Shown: one piece after another, positions 43,975 to 53,254 of the stretch
How the letters are laid out: every line of letters starts with the position of its first letter
Position numbering within the stretch: position 1 is the first letter of the stretch
Origin: Massospora cicadina
Lineage: Eukaryota; Entomophthoromycota; Entomophthoromycetes; Entomophthorales; Entomophthoraceae
Reading direction: 5' to 3'
Length of the DNA stretch: 64,000 nt
Assembly: GCA_022478985.1 (NCBI GenBank)
Contig: JAKSZP010005646.1
Coordinates: 23,552-87,551, forward strand
Made by a program: the position numbers and the translations under genes
Notes under the pieces: model-generated
The model's input: only the letters and a program-made list of their open reading frames with translations
Databases searched by the model: none
Told to the model about the DNA's origin: nothing

Positions 43975-44265
43975 ATTTAAATTTTAAATTTTATTTGAGG
44001 TGGGCTGACCTGGGGATGATACCGCACCAATTAGGGAAGTGAAGAAAATGGGAAAGGAGGATAAAACCTGGAAAACCTCCATGTGCAGCATATGATAGGC
44101 CAGGAACTTCATGGACCCCCTTTGCTATTTGCTATCTCAGTTTGGGGCATTGTTGCACAAAACCAACACAGTCAAAATTGTCTCCTACCCAAAGTCCATT
44201 ACCAGGATTGAACTTGGGAGGCAGTGGTAGAGGGTCCATACCCTACCACTGGGGTATCCTCCCTT
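43975..44265 (-). repeat. SINE2 copy, about 290 bp, with 17 bp duplication
   Basis: Flanked by CACATAATTGTATTTAA at 43958-43974 and 44266-44282 (exact). On the minus strand the head reads GGATACCCCAGTGGTAGGG and, 40 bases on, AAGTTCAATCCTGG, which resemble tRNA A- and B-boxes (GTTCAATCC fits the B-box exactly). The body is unrelated to SINE1. The 3' end reads ATCCCCAGGTCAGCCCACCT then CAAATAAAAT, the tail also seen in the LINE and the D elements. Confidence 0.85.
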
Positions 44266-44282
44266 CACATAATTGTATTTAA

Positions 44283-45480
44283 GTGCAATTTATATCTTTA
44301 TGTAACCATGGATATATGCATATACTTACATTTATAGATATATTTTGTAACAAGGGATGTTGTACAGCTGTGTATTGTGTAAAATATATTGTATTATAAT
44401 TTATACATTGTAAATGTATTTACATACTTTGCATACATATTGTATTTAAGCGCACATGCCTTGTTTTTCTTGCAGTTGTACATGGATAAAAATTTAAAGT
44501 AATTATCTGGCAAAGAAAATTCTTACTTTTTAGTATGACTTGCTTAATTGATTTTTTTACTTTTTATTTCTCTCCTTTTTATTTTTTTTTGCTTTAAGAA
44601 AAGCAAGTTTTAAAAAATTGTTTTTTATTATTTCCACCTTTCTCCCCACATCAGTGCAAAACTTGTTGCTAGTCATTCATTATTATTATCCTCAGCCATT
44701 TGCCAGCATCTCGTTCCATTTAGACCTAATGCTATAGGTTGGAAAAGCCCCAAACTCTAGGCACTAGTTCCCTTATATTTTCTTAAAATTTATGCAAATG
44801 CCCCAATGTTCCCAAGTGCCGTTTAATTACCAAGTATTTGGCCCCCATAGGAATTCAGGATTTTAGTTAGCGTATAATAAAGTGCTTGGTATTTGGAAGG
44901 GGGATCCGGTCTTGCTGATAGCTTTTCCCAAGCCCAATAAACAATCACCTATACAACTACTGTGAGCCCCAAAATACTATCAGTACCTTAGATTACAATG
45001 TGCTTTCGCTATTTGCCTTTGATAAACCCTATTAGTGATACCTAAGGGTTTAGTTGGTTTTAAGGGGGTCTACCCTCATACAGTTCACTTTTTAGTTTAG
45101 TGGAACCTACATGTAAAGCGGAAATACAACGCCTAAGCGTCGTTTTGATAAAAGTCATAGCCTCAATTAAATTAATACAAACAAATTTCATTGCAATGAG
45201 TAGGCAAGCAAAAGCTTAAAGTCGTAGCATCTTTGCTTAAAATCTTTCCTCAACCGATTTGGTAGCATAACCAAATATAACCACAACTTTAAATTTTAGC
45301 ATCACGAACATTGTTGTATTGACCAAAAGAACCGAACCCACTAAACTTTATAGCGTAAAATAAGGGTAGTTTAAAACTGTAAAAATAAAACGCAATGCAT
45401 CTGATAAAAATTGAGCCAACCCGATATGACAATTAAAGGGCTCCCAAACCATAAATTGGGGCCATGGGTTAGGATAGAAT
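44283..45480. other. No gene seen between SINE2 and VTC4
   Basis: It becomes less AT-rich toward VTC4. No family signature in any frame. The part next to 45481 should hold the VTC4 3' UTR and polyadenylation signals. Confidence 0.6.
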
Positions 45481-47587
45481 CTAGAGAAAGTGTGGCGGAA
45501 GGTTTCCGTGGCGAGCTTGGACTTTGAGATAAAAGTTGATGCCCATGGCAAAAAGCAGGCTTATAACAAGGATTAGAGGTCCAACGGAATCATCTAGAAG
45601 CCAGTTAAAGATCAACCAAACGAAAGCTTACCATAGGGGCCATTTTTTGGCGCGCACGAATCCTGTTTCCTCGCCAGTAAAAAAGGCATACCGCGTACAC
45701 AAAGACACCCATCGAAATCAGGATGAAAACGGAAGCCGCAACTTGGCCAACCTTGTCACCAAAGTTAAATAGGCCGATGGACAACGAACTCAAGACGATG
45801 CCAAAATGAAGCCAGCTCAAAAAGGTTCTCTCATTGGCAAAAAAGACCTTGGGTTCAACGCGGACTGGGAGAGCGATACTCTTGGTGGGCTCAACCATCT
45901 CGTCATGTGAAGGTTGGTTCAGCCGCCTGACGAGCCCACGGAGCCCAGTAACCGCCCGGCTGCCTGGAGTTTGAAATTTAGAAAGGTTCGGCTCATCTAT
46001 ATTGTCGGTTTCTACATCTCCCTCCTCGATGTGGCTACTGGTGCTATCGGTATGGGCGTCACGCGGCTGGGTTTGATCTCGATAGTGGAGCCAGTCCGCA
46101 GTGGGCTCGCGGCGAATATCGACAACCATTTGAGGAAGCCAGAAAGGCAGGAGACTCACCTTGTCTTCCAGGAGGGTAGCTATCCCGTGGATGTACTTGG
46201 AAAACTTGGGGACCGCCTCAACAAGATGGCTCTCGATAAGCCGTTGCACCCACACTGGAGGCTCAGAGCCATATTGCGTCTGCAGTTTGACCTCAAGGAT
46301 AGCGTAAGGGAACCGACAAATATCTCCTTCCGGCAATTGCGAAAAAGGCCAATCGGTGCCAATATCCGTACGCCGCCAGTTGTCTCCGGCCCTCATCATC
46401 CCAAAGTTATCCTCTCTGATTAACGAGAGTTCTGTATCGAGAGAGATTCTGACCGAAGCATCCCCTGGAAGTTGGAACGCTGTACGGTTGTAGAAACTAC
46501 GGATCGCGGGACGGAGGTTCTTTTCCAAGACTCGGCTTTGGACCTCAGTGGCTAGCTGGCGAAAGGCATCGACCTCTTTAACGCTCTTCCCACGAGACAC
46601 CATTTTAGAGGCAGTCTTCTCGATACTATATTCACCCCGTAAAAAAGCATTAACATTCTTTCCCTTTAACGGGAATCGCTGCTTCACGCTCTTTTCACCG
46701 GTCCAGTCCTCCTGGTGAGTTTTGCGCTCGACGAAAAATTTCCTGGTTGTTTGTAGGCCCATACCATCTCAGCCGGATGGCTTCCGCTCCCTCAAGCTTC
46801 TGAAGGCGCCCAAGATAAAGGTCAAAGGAGTCGTTGTCAAAATAGATTGAAGTGATGGCCGGATCGGCAATGTCGGTATCGCTAGTTGCGTTGTAAATGA
46901 GGACGGGAAGAAACTTGAGGATGTAGAGCTTCAACTCCATAACGTTATCGGGGTGGACCCAGTACTTTGTGGTTTTGCGTACGAAATCCCGTGTCCCACC
47001 AGCGGTCCACACTTGGCCGCCCTTCTTACCACGGTTGCGGACCAAATCATAAAGCGAAGAAAGTTGGACCAGAAGCCGGTCGTAGTTCTGCTTATAAAAA
47101 CTCCTGGCATTCATAGAGACGTTGAAGAGGGGTTTAAGGGCGTAAGAGGTATGCTTGTCGTGTTTCTTGACAATTTTAAGAAACCCGGAATAGTTAAGGC
47201 GGGTAAAGGTGGCAAGCTCGTTCACCTCCGTAATGATGCGGTTGATCTCCTCCTCCGCCTCAACGTATCTAGCTTCGGGGGTGTTTTCAGACTCCCGGAG
47301 AGAATCTACGACATTACGGAGATACTGGACGTGCCTTGAAATCTCCCCAGATTTTATCTTGTGAAACGAATCCACCTTTTATAGGGTAAATTATCGAACC
47401 AAAGTATAGCCAGACTTACCTTATCCAGTTCCTTTTCAAGTTGCTCAACAAACTGAGCTTCGCCGCCTTCTGTCAGATGTTGGCCCTGCCCGTTAAATTT
47501 GATTTGTCGTTTCAAGCTATCGTAATCCAGATAATAGAACCTCCAAGGTTCATAAAGTGCTTCCTTTAATTGCTGGCCAAACTTCAT
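45481..47587 (-). CDS. VTC4: VTC4-like vacuolar transporter chaperone (polyphosphate polymerase)
   Basis: Makes inorganic polyphosphate from ATP at the vacuolar (acidocalcisome) membrane and moves it into the lumen. Exons: 47587-47420, 47375-45632 and 45593-45481. Introns are 44 nt (GTAAGT...AAAAG) and 38 nt (GTAAGC...CTAG). The product is about 674 residues, slightly short for the family. Order: SPX domain from [20 protein letters not shown] with [13 protein letters not shown] (inositol pyrophosphate site); the VTC catalytic tunnel with [22 protein letters not shown] and [12 protein letters not shown]; then three helices (DUF202) from [15 protein letters not shown]. The [20 protein letters not shown] block favours VTC4 over VTC2/3. 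Two homopolymer discrepancies, one extra T at 46734-46738 and one missing C at 45636-45639, break the frame in this sequence. They cancel in length, and codons are otherwise clean. Confidence 0.9.
45594..45631 (-). other. VTC4 intron 2, 38 nt
   Basis: GTAAGC donor, CTAG acceptor, with a TTAAC branch-point-like word. Splicing here joins the second and third helices of the DUF202 domain. The frame on both sides agrees only if one C is added in the preceding C run. Confidence 0.7.
47376..47419 (-). other. VTC4 intron 1, 44 nt
   Basis: GTAAGT donor and AAAAG acceptor in phase 0, between EKELDK and [10 protein letters not shown] in the SPX domain. No frame disturbance. Confidence 0.88.
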
Positions 47588-47821
47588 ATTAGCTTATGGT
47601 TAAACGTATAAGCTGGTGAAGAGTTCGGGTATTAAAAATTAATATATTCGAAGCTGCCCTTATTTAAATGAAGGACTCACCCAAGCAAAAAGTAGTCCGA
47701 TAGTTAACATTCCAAGGTATAGGGTTGAACTATAAGCCAATCTGTAAAAATACTAAATAAATCATTGTTCGATAATAAGTTGACTGCCAAATACTGATAC
47801 CAAAAGATCCGACTGGTAAGG
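47588..47821 (-). promoter_or_regulatory. VTC4 upstream region
   Basis: Short AT-rich 5' flank of VTC4. The start ATG at 47587 has A at -3. I see no binding site I can name, such as a CACGTG/T phosphate-response box. Confidence 0.35.
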
Positions 47822-47835
47822 TAAATTCTAATAAG

Positions 47836-47869
47836 CTAAATTTTAAATTTTATTCGGGGAAGGCCGAAC
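47836..47869 (-). repeat. 34 bp LINE/SINE tail stub with 14 bp duplication
   Basis: Flanked by TAAATTCTAATAAG at 47822-47835 and 47870-47883 (exact). On the minus strand the insert reads GTTCGGCCTTCCCCGAATAA then AATTTAAAATTTAG. This matches the 3' tail of the LINE at about 3010-3045. It is an extremely 5'-truncated retroposition. Confidence 0.85.
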
Positions 47870-48009
47870 TAAATTCTAATAAGTTAGTCAAGTTAAAATT
47901 TGTGCTATACTAGTGGAGTTACCTGGCGTTGCTCGGGTTTATTTATGACCAGACGATTTGAACTGATTAACTTAGGTTCTATAGTAAAGATAAAAATAAG
48001 GTAAATAAT

Positions 48010-48172
48010 GCCCTGAACCGAGATAGCGAATAGCAAAGGGGGTCCATGGAGTTCCTGGCCTATCATACGCCGCGCGTGGAGGTTTTTCGGATTTTATCCT
48101 CCTTTCCCATTCATTCGATTTCACTTAATCGGTGCGGTATCGTCCCCAGGTTGGCCCACCTCGAATAAAATA
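48010..48172 (+). repeat. SINE2 copy, 5'-truncated
   Basis: Reads ATGCCCTGAACCGAGATAGC to GCCCACCTCGAATAAAATAA, matching the 3' 160 bp of the SINE2 copy at 43975-44265. The A/B-box head is missing. Flanking duplications are not clear. Confidence 0.8.
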
Positions 48173-48430
48173 AATAAATAGATAACTTATTGAGATAGCT
48201 TTATTGATATATAGTCATCATAGATTATGCAGCTACTTGATAATAAAAAATTAATTATAAAGTTTCAATGTGTTTCCATATTTATATGATATCCTTTTCT
48301 TTATACTGCCTTATTTTATTTCATTTGTATACCTTCTTAACTTATATAATAGATAACTATATATAGTAGGTATATAAAAGGCCTAGTCATAAGCATAATT
48401 AACTATATGAGGGTACAAGTTCTAAAAATA

Positions 48431-48554
48431 TTCGAGGGGGTCAACCTTGGGGCAAATATACCACATCGAGAATTTTCCTAGCCAGTATAGGTTTCAAACT
48501 CAAAACCTGCACTAGGGGTGGAAGCAGTTTTACCTGCTTGGCTAATCACCCTTT
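48431..48554 (-). repeat. SINE1 copy
   Basis: The minus strand reads GGGTGATTAGCCAAGCAGGT, then GAGTTTGAAACC and the tail CCCCAAGGTTGACCCCCTCG. Same length and layout as 43558-43685. Target duplications are not evident. Confidence 0.78.
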
Positions 48555-48842
48555 AGTCCCAGGACTAAGTTTAGCTGAAGGTTATATTATAAAAGGTACA
48601 AAAATGTAGTATCTTGATGAATTTTTCTTAAAACCTTAATTTGACTATTAAAACTACCCCAGATAAAATTATGCTCATGAAGGTTAGTTAACCCTTCCAA
48701 TATTTTCAAAAAAATCCTCTGTTTTTTGGCCCTTAAAGTTGGGAAAAATTTCTTAGCCAACATCTGCATTTTTTGTAATTATTTTGGTCCATATCTGTAA
48801 CACAGGTATTTGAAAAAATTTGAAATAAATATAAGTATTTCC
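48555..48842. other. No gene seen
   Basis: AT-rich spacer. A minus-strand frame at 48587-48769 has no family features. Confidence 0.55.
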
Positions 48843-48929
48843 ATTTTTTGGATGCATATATGCATTTCATATTTTACACAACCCACATTTTTTGGATGCA
48901 TATATGCATTTATTGATTTACATACCCCT
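48843..48929. repeat. 44 bp tandem repeat with ATGCATATATGCAT palindrome
   Basis: Two units of 44 bp (starts at 48843 and 48887) each contain TTTTTTGGATGCATATATGC. A third, slightly changed unit (TTTTTGGACGCATATATGCA) lies on the other side of element C at 61086-61106. Element C therefore inserted into this array. Confidence 0.75.
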
Positions 48930-49473
48930 TGTCAGACAATTACAAGCATGAAATTGTGAGAAGAGTGTTTTGGATGAAAATAATGATAATATCAGCCAAA
49001 AGTCCCTGACCAATTCTCAGTGGAACCCCTTGAATCAAATAATACTTTTATAAATGCTCCTCAGCCAAATAGCATGAGTTTGGGTAGTCAGACTGTACCA
49101 ATCATGCAGCAAAATTAGGGGAGTCCATCTGAGGTTCCTCCCTGGACCACTTCTATTTTACTTCAAACACCTAAGTGGAAACCACCCCCTTTTATAGGTT
49201 TGGAGGGGGTCCCACAAGGTGTAACAATTGTTCTCTACTGTGATTGGCTCAAATATATCAAATTATTGCCTCACAGAATTGTCTTACCTACTCTTGACCC
49301 TCCATTTGCCATTCCATTAAAGTGAAGAGATTTTTGAAAGCTCCAATAGGTCAAACACCCATATTTTCTAAATAGGCTTAAAGCTAATAATGAATTTATA
49401 CCTATCTTGCTTTAGCCCTAAGTTGTTTTAAATACTGAGCAGCAAGATTGTAATAATATCACTTCTTGACCAC

Positions 49474-50040
49474 TGTCAAGATTCTGATATGACTGGATAA
49501 TAAGCCCAAAATAGCCATGGTGGATCAGCTAGAATCCACTGATAATACTTATAGAGTATAAGTATTTGAGCACTTTGGGATGAGGCGATATTGGGTCAGA
49601 AAAGATGGTTATTGTATCACTTCCAAATAAGGTGCTTATTAAATGTCAATGCAAGACAAATAATTGATAAATTGCCATAAACTAAGGTGATCATGGAATT
49701 AATAAATGTAGACTCTGCCAGAATCAATGAGAATATGGTGGAATAAATAGTATAAGCAAAAGGGTCAGTATCAACCAAAGTTGCTAAGATATAAACAAGA
49801 GGAGAAGATAAAGAGGAGAATTGTTGATAGGAAGAAGTGAGAGGAGCAGAATAAATCTGTTGCTATATATTTAATGAATAAAAGTAATGTGGCTGAAGAA
49901 ATTGCTTCATATTTTATTATAATATTTACATTTGTCTCATGGGCTGAAAGATCTCCATATCATCCATCCATTACTCAATGGCTTGAACCTGAGCAAAAAC
50001 CCTATGGCATATCTCAACAATTCCACCAAATTTATAACTA
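49474..50040. repeat. About 570 bp insertion in the C left LTR, type unresolved
   Basis: Absent from the right LTR, where the flanking text runs CTTCTTGACC...ACTAATAAAA with a short gap. It begins TGTCAAGATTCTG and ends TTTATAACTA, so it could be a solo LTR with a changed CA end. I could not prove a duplication. A plus-strand frame at 49874-50128 shows no family features. Confidence 0.5.
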
Positions 50041-50083
50041 CTCCTTACTAAAACTAATAAAAAATCATAAAACCCAATCTTTT

Positions 50084-50220
50084 AAGTATTTAAGGTGGGT
50101 CGACCTTGGGACAAATATACCACACTAGGATTTTTTAGCCAGTACAGGTTTCAAAGTTTTATTGAACAAAATCTAAACTAGCGTGGAAACAGGATTTACC
50201 CTGCCAGGCTAACCACCCTT
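50084..50220 (-). repeat. SINE1 copy with empty site in the other LTR
   Basis: Flanked by ATAAAACCCAATcTTTTA (50067-) and ATAAAACCCAATTTTTAG (50221-). The right LTR of C has a single uninterrupted copy (ATAAAACCCAACCTTA near 60916), a natural empty site. On the minus strand the element reads from TTAGCCTGGCAGGGTAAA to CCCAAGGTCGACCCACCTTA. Confidence 0.85.
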
Positions 50221-50384
50221 ATAAAACCCAATTTTTAGTAATAAATTTAAAGTATTATTATTTTAACTGGTGGCAAAAAACCTTTTGCTTATTTCAGCAG
50301 TTGATGAAAGTACTTCAGAAATATTTTTACAATCAGGGGCTAATTAAAACCAGTGAGCATACACCCTGCCCTGATTCCAACAAG

Positions 50385-50401
50385 TGGTGCTCACTACAGG
50401 G
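50385..50401 (+). promoter_or_regulatory. Primer-binding site of element C
   Basis: TGGTGCTCACTACAGGG two bases after the LTR. Identical to the sites of A and B. Confidence 0.85.
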
Positions 50402-51126
50402 TTAGTACACCACAAAAACATTTAAAATGTAGGGTGTGGGGTAATTAACCCACACAACCTCTTCGCTGCCTCCAATCCCCAGCTAGATGCTTTACAGAAG
50501 CAACTAGCCAGCATAGTGTCTCACCTTGATTAAATTAAACAGCGCATCTGCCAAGCCTCTCATGAGGCTTCTCCAATTATTTCTAAACCCCCTTTCAGGG
50601 ACAAATTTACCCCAGGTGAGGGTAGCATCGCCTTGTTCCTCTTTGTTTAGGAGACTTTTATGATAGGAATAACCAATCTCCCAAAAAACATATCCTCCCT
50701 TGCCTCAGCCGCTCTACCCAAGAGGTGATGGTACCTTATATGGATACTTTTAAAACTTGTGCAGAGGTAAAAAAGCACGCATTGACAAATTTGGCTTGAT
50801 ACAAAGTTTGAAGAGGAAGAAGCAGGCCTCTATGTGCCGCAGCATGTAAAAGGGAGAATTGCTCACCACTTTTGTTGATCAGTTTTTTGGTGAAGCCCAT
50901 CCTTTGGTGCTTGCAAAAATGTTACCTCTTGATGATGCTCTGGAAGCCATTCTGACTGGCTTAGCTTCTCACCATTTTATAGCTCATCATCCTATCTCAG
51001 TAAAACGCCAACTTCAGACTATACATGATATCAGAGGCTCTACTGGAGTTTGCAGCTATTTATAATACTGAAGCTAATTCAGGTTGTTAAATTTGGGAAC
51101 TGGTGGCTACTCTAGTGGTTACCAAA
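50402..51126 (+). pseudogene. Element C gag, 5' part
   Basis: Plus-strand readings in several frames: STQEVMVPYMDTFKTCAEVK, then FEEEEAGLYVPQHVKGRIAH, then (50859-51065) FVDQFFGEAHPLVLAKMLPL followed by DDALEAILTGLASHHFIAHH. They align with A and E gag. The C-terminal portion runs into EFAAIYNTEANSG at 51050-51080, like AKFQLWANTSEAE of A. No zinc knuckle is visible. The solo LTR at 51127 interrupts it. Confidence 0.65.
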
Positions 51127-51427
51127 TGTTAAAATCTTGGTTTGACTGATAGCACCCAAAATTTAGCTGCACATGTTTGCTATTTGCACAATCTGCGTTG
51201 CTTGATAGTAATTGATATGTGATTGATAATAGTATGATGACTAATATCTGTAGTTGAATTGATAAACACAATATGGTATTTGATGGTCCTGTAATAATCC
51301 GCATGATACTGGTGATGTCAACTATAAGGACTTCTTCCCTGTTCCAGCTAACTTGATCCACTCTTATATTCAGAGGATTTTGGCCTTTCTTCTTGTCATT
51401 CTGAATCTGCGGAGATTCACATCTAAG

Positions 51428-51447
51428 CCATCTAGTACTAAAAAAAA
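51428..51447 (+). repeat. 20-nt retroposed stub with 16 bp duplication, copy 2
   Basis: CCATCTAGTACT plus eight A lies between two exact copies of GAGATTCACATCTAAG (51412-51427 and 51448-51463). Same 20 nt as at 32343-32362. Confidence 0.85.
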
Positions 51448-51924
51448 GAGATTCACATCTAAGGTCTGCTTCTCTTTTAAGGATCCTCTATCCTTACTCT
51501 TTATACCACAAAAGAATCCACAATTTTTGTATACAACAATAATAATAACTGAAGAGGAATAGAGCTTACATCCCAAATGGTAGAATGTTTTTTAATAATA
51601 TGAATTGTAAGGGAATTTATAGGGGAGGTGCTTTCTTTCTGCTTGTGGGAATTTATATGACCACAATATTCAGCTTGCAAATTATTTAAGCTTCAATAAA
51701 TCTATGATAATTGGTTCATTTATTCAATTTAGCTTATTGATTAAGCTTTGAGACATCAATCAATTATTCCATCTCATTGGCGATAATCACTGATTAAATG
51801 GTTAATTGTAATGCTCATAGGATCATATATGATGATAACTACAGTTATAATTTCATCAGGAATTGTTGCTGACAATTTGAAGAAAAGTAAATTAACTCAA
51901 AATGGGTAATTGTTTGTGGGGAAT

Positions 51925-52514
51925 TGTCAGGTTTAGTAGCTGATATGTGGATAGCAATTTAATTATGCTATTCCCCGCAAATATCAGCTGGAGTATTCCC
52001 TACAAATATCCCTTTTCTGTCAGCTAGGTGTGCCAAGATATCCCTTTTCAGCTAGGTGTGCTAAGAACCTTGTAGATATTCCTTTTCTGTCAGCTAGGTG
52101 TGCCGAGAACCTTGTGGTTACCATGAGTACCCCATATTACCCCACATTACATGTTTTACCTCATTTTTACCCTATAAATATTCCCTCTCTCTACTAATAA
52201 AAAACACCTTAGTACTGCAAATACTTTATTGTTTCCAATTGTGGATTGTCTACTTCAGAGTGGAGTTGTAGAAAGCCTTCCCATCTAAGTTTCAACGCCA
52301 GGGTGAGGCTGAAGTCACCTAAATCCTTATATACTGCCAGAGTGAGGCCAAAGTTACTTCAACCCTTTTATATTGCCAGAGTAGGGCCAAAGCTACTCAA
52401 TTACCCAAACTTGACTAGGCTAATTGTCTTCATACAATTAGCAAAATTGTGTTTATTCCCAGAACAAATAGTTAAGTGAACTTGTGCACCAGTAGAAACC
52501 CCAAGGTTTTTACA
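51925..52514 (+). repeat. LTR-like block or LINE leader with internal repeats
   Basis: It starts TGTCAGGTTTAG, ends GGTTTTTACA, and has ACCCTATAAATATTCC at about 52168-52183. It contains three copies of TTTCTGTCAGCTAGGTGTGC-like text (about 52012-52105) and three of GCCAGAGTGAGGCCAAAG-like text (about 52300-52395). The TG...CA ends and TATA suggest a solo LTR, but no target duplication is seen. A repeat-bearing 5' UTR of D2 is the alternative. Confidence 0.5.
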
Positions 52515-52515
52515 C

Positions 52516-53254
52516 TGCTTGACATCAATTTTGAGTGATTTTGAAAAACAAACCAATTTTCCACACTACCTCACCAAACTAATTTCTGAATTTATGTTCT
52601 CAGATCCATCACCTTATGCCATAGTATGGGGAAGTGGTGCTCCATCTGATTGCATTTACTGCTCAACAGGCAAAGGCATGTGGACTGGCTTGTTCAGTCC
52701 GCCAAATACATCCAGTTGCTATGTCCCTCCAAGGGACCTAGCACTGCACCTCACATGAGCCCACCTAACCCGCCCCTACCCCAGTCTTACCCTAATCCAA
52801 TATTCACTTTTGCCTCCACATTGAGTAAGGACATCTCTTCCTGTACGCTGACAAAGAAATGATTTTACTGGCAATGGCCACCTTTGCACCAGAAGGGTTA
52901 CCAACTTCTGCCCTTACAAAAGCTAAATCATTATTGGATTCCCCACCAAAGAGGATGCAGCCGCTGCAGCAGCTATGAACTTAGAATACAAAAACACCCC
53001 CATTACACCACCTTAACACGTCTCTAAGATGATAACACACTTGTGGTGACCTTTGCAAACCTTCCCTCAAACTTTCCCCCTCAAACACTTTATGAGGAGT
53101 TGATGTCAGGGCTGTCCACTTATGGTGAGAACCCTATTCTCCAATTCATTGTCCCAAGTGGTGCTGAATGCCTCACGGCACCTTGGGCAATGGCCACCAT
53201 TACCCCCCACCAGTTGAACATGGCCCAGCACATCCCACCTCGTGCCTATATTCC
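52516..53254 (+). pseudogene. D2 ORF1, N-terminal part
   Basis: Frames read FPHYLTKLISEFMFSDPSPY, VWGSGAPSDCIYCSTGKGMW and PPRDLALHL, then (53043-) VTFANLPSNFPPQTLYEELM and ATITPHQLNMAQHIPPRAYI. This is block for block the ORF1 of D1, giving a second witness of the family. It has a few stops and frame changes. It stops at the solo LTR at 53255. Confidence 0.62.

Larger units (their letters stand above)
48930..50382 (+). repeat. 5' LTR of element C, with insertions
   Basis: It starts TGTCAGACAATTACAAG and ends GATTCCAACA. It is about 720 bp longer than the right LTR because of an insertion at about 49474-50040 and a SINE at 50084-50220. The CACCCCCTTTTATAGG core is at 49183-49198. Confidence 0.85.

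Noticed and set aside
43558..44265. Functional tRNA genes at the SINE heads
   Set aside because: A- and B-box-like words are present, but the sequences cannot be folded by eye into a full cloverleaf, and the copies are followed by SINE bodies, tails and target duplications.
45914..46423. Plus-strand 169-codon ORF
   Set aside because: It lies wholly antisense to the VTC domain of VTC4, which has clear family motifs. It has no recognisable features of its own.
46740..46765. A very short intron in place of the frameshift before the ERKTH block of VTC4
   Set aside because: A GT...AG pair exists but would be about 22 nt, too short to splice, and would delete conserved residues. A one-base homopolymer discrepancy explains the reading better.
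46953..47339. Plus-strand 128-codon ORF
   Set aside because: Antisense shadow of the SPX/VTC exon.
45481..47587. VTC4 as a decayed pseudogene
   Set aside because: Only two single-base homopolymer discrepancies of opposite sign over about 2 kb, with intact splice sites, conserved motifs and coding-like composition.
48843..48929. The ATGCATATATGCAT palindrome units as terminal inverted repeats of a DNA transposon spanning C
   Set aside because: All units are direct repeats with a 44 bp period on the left, and C has its own LTR ends and duplication. The palindrome is a feature of the array.
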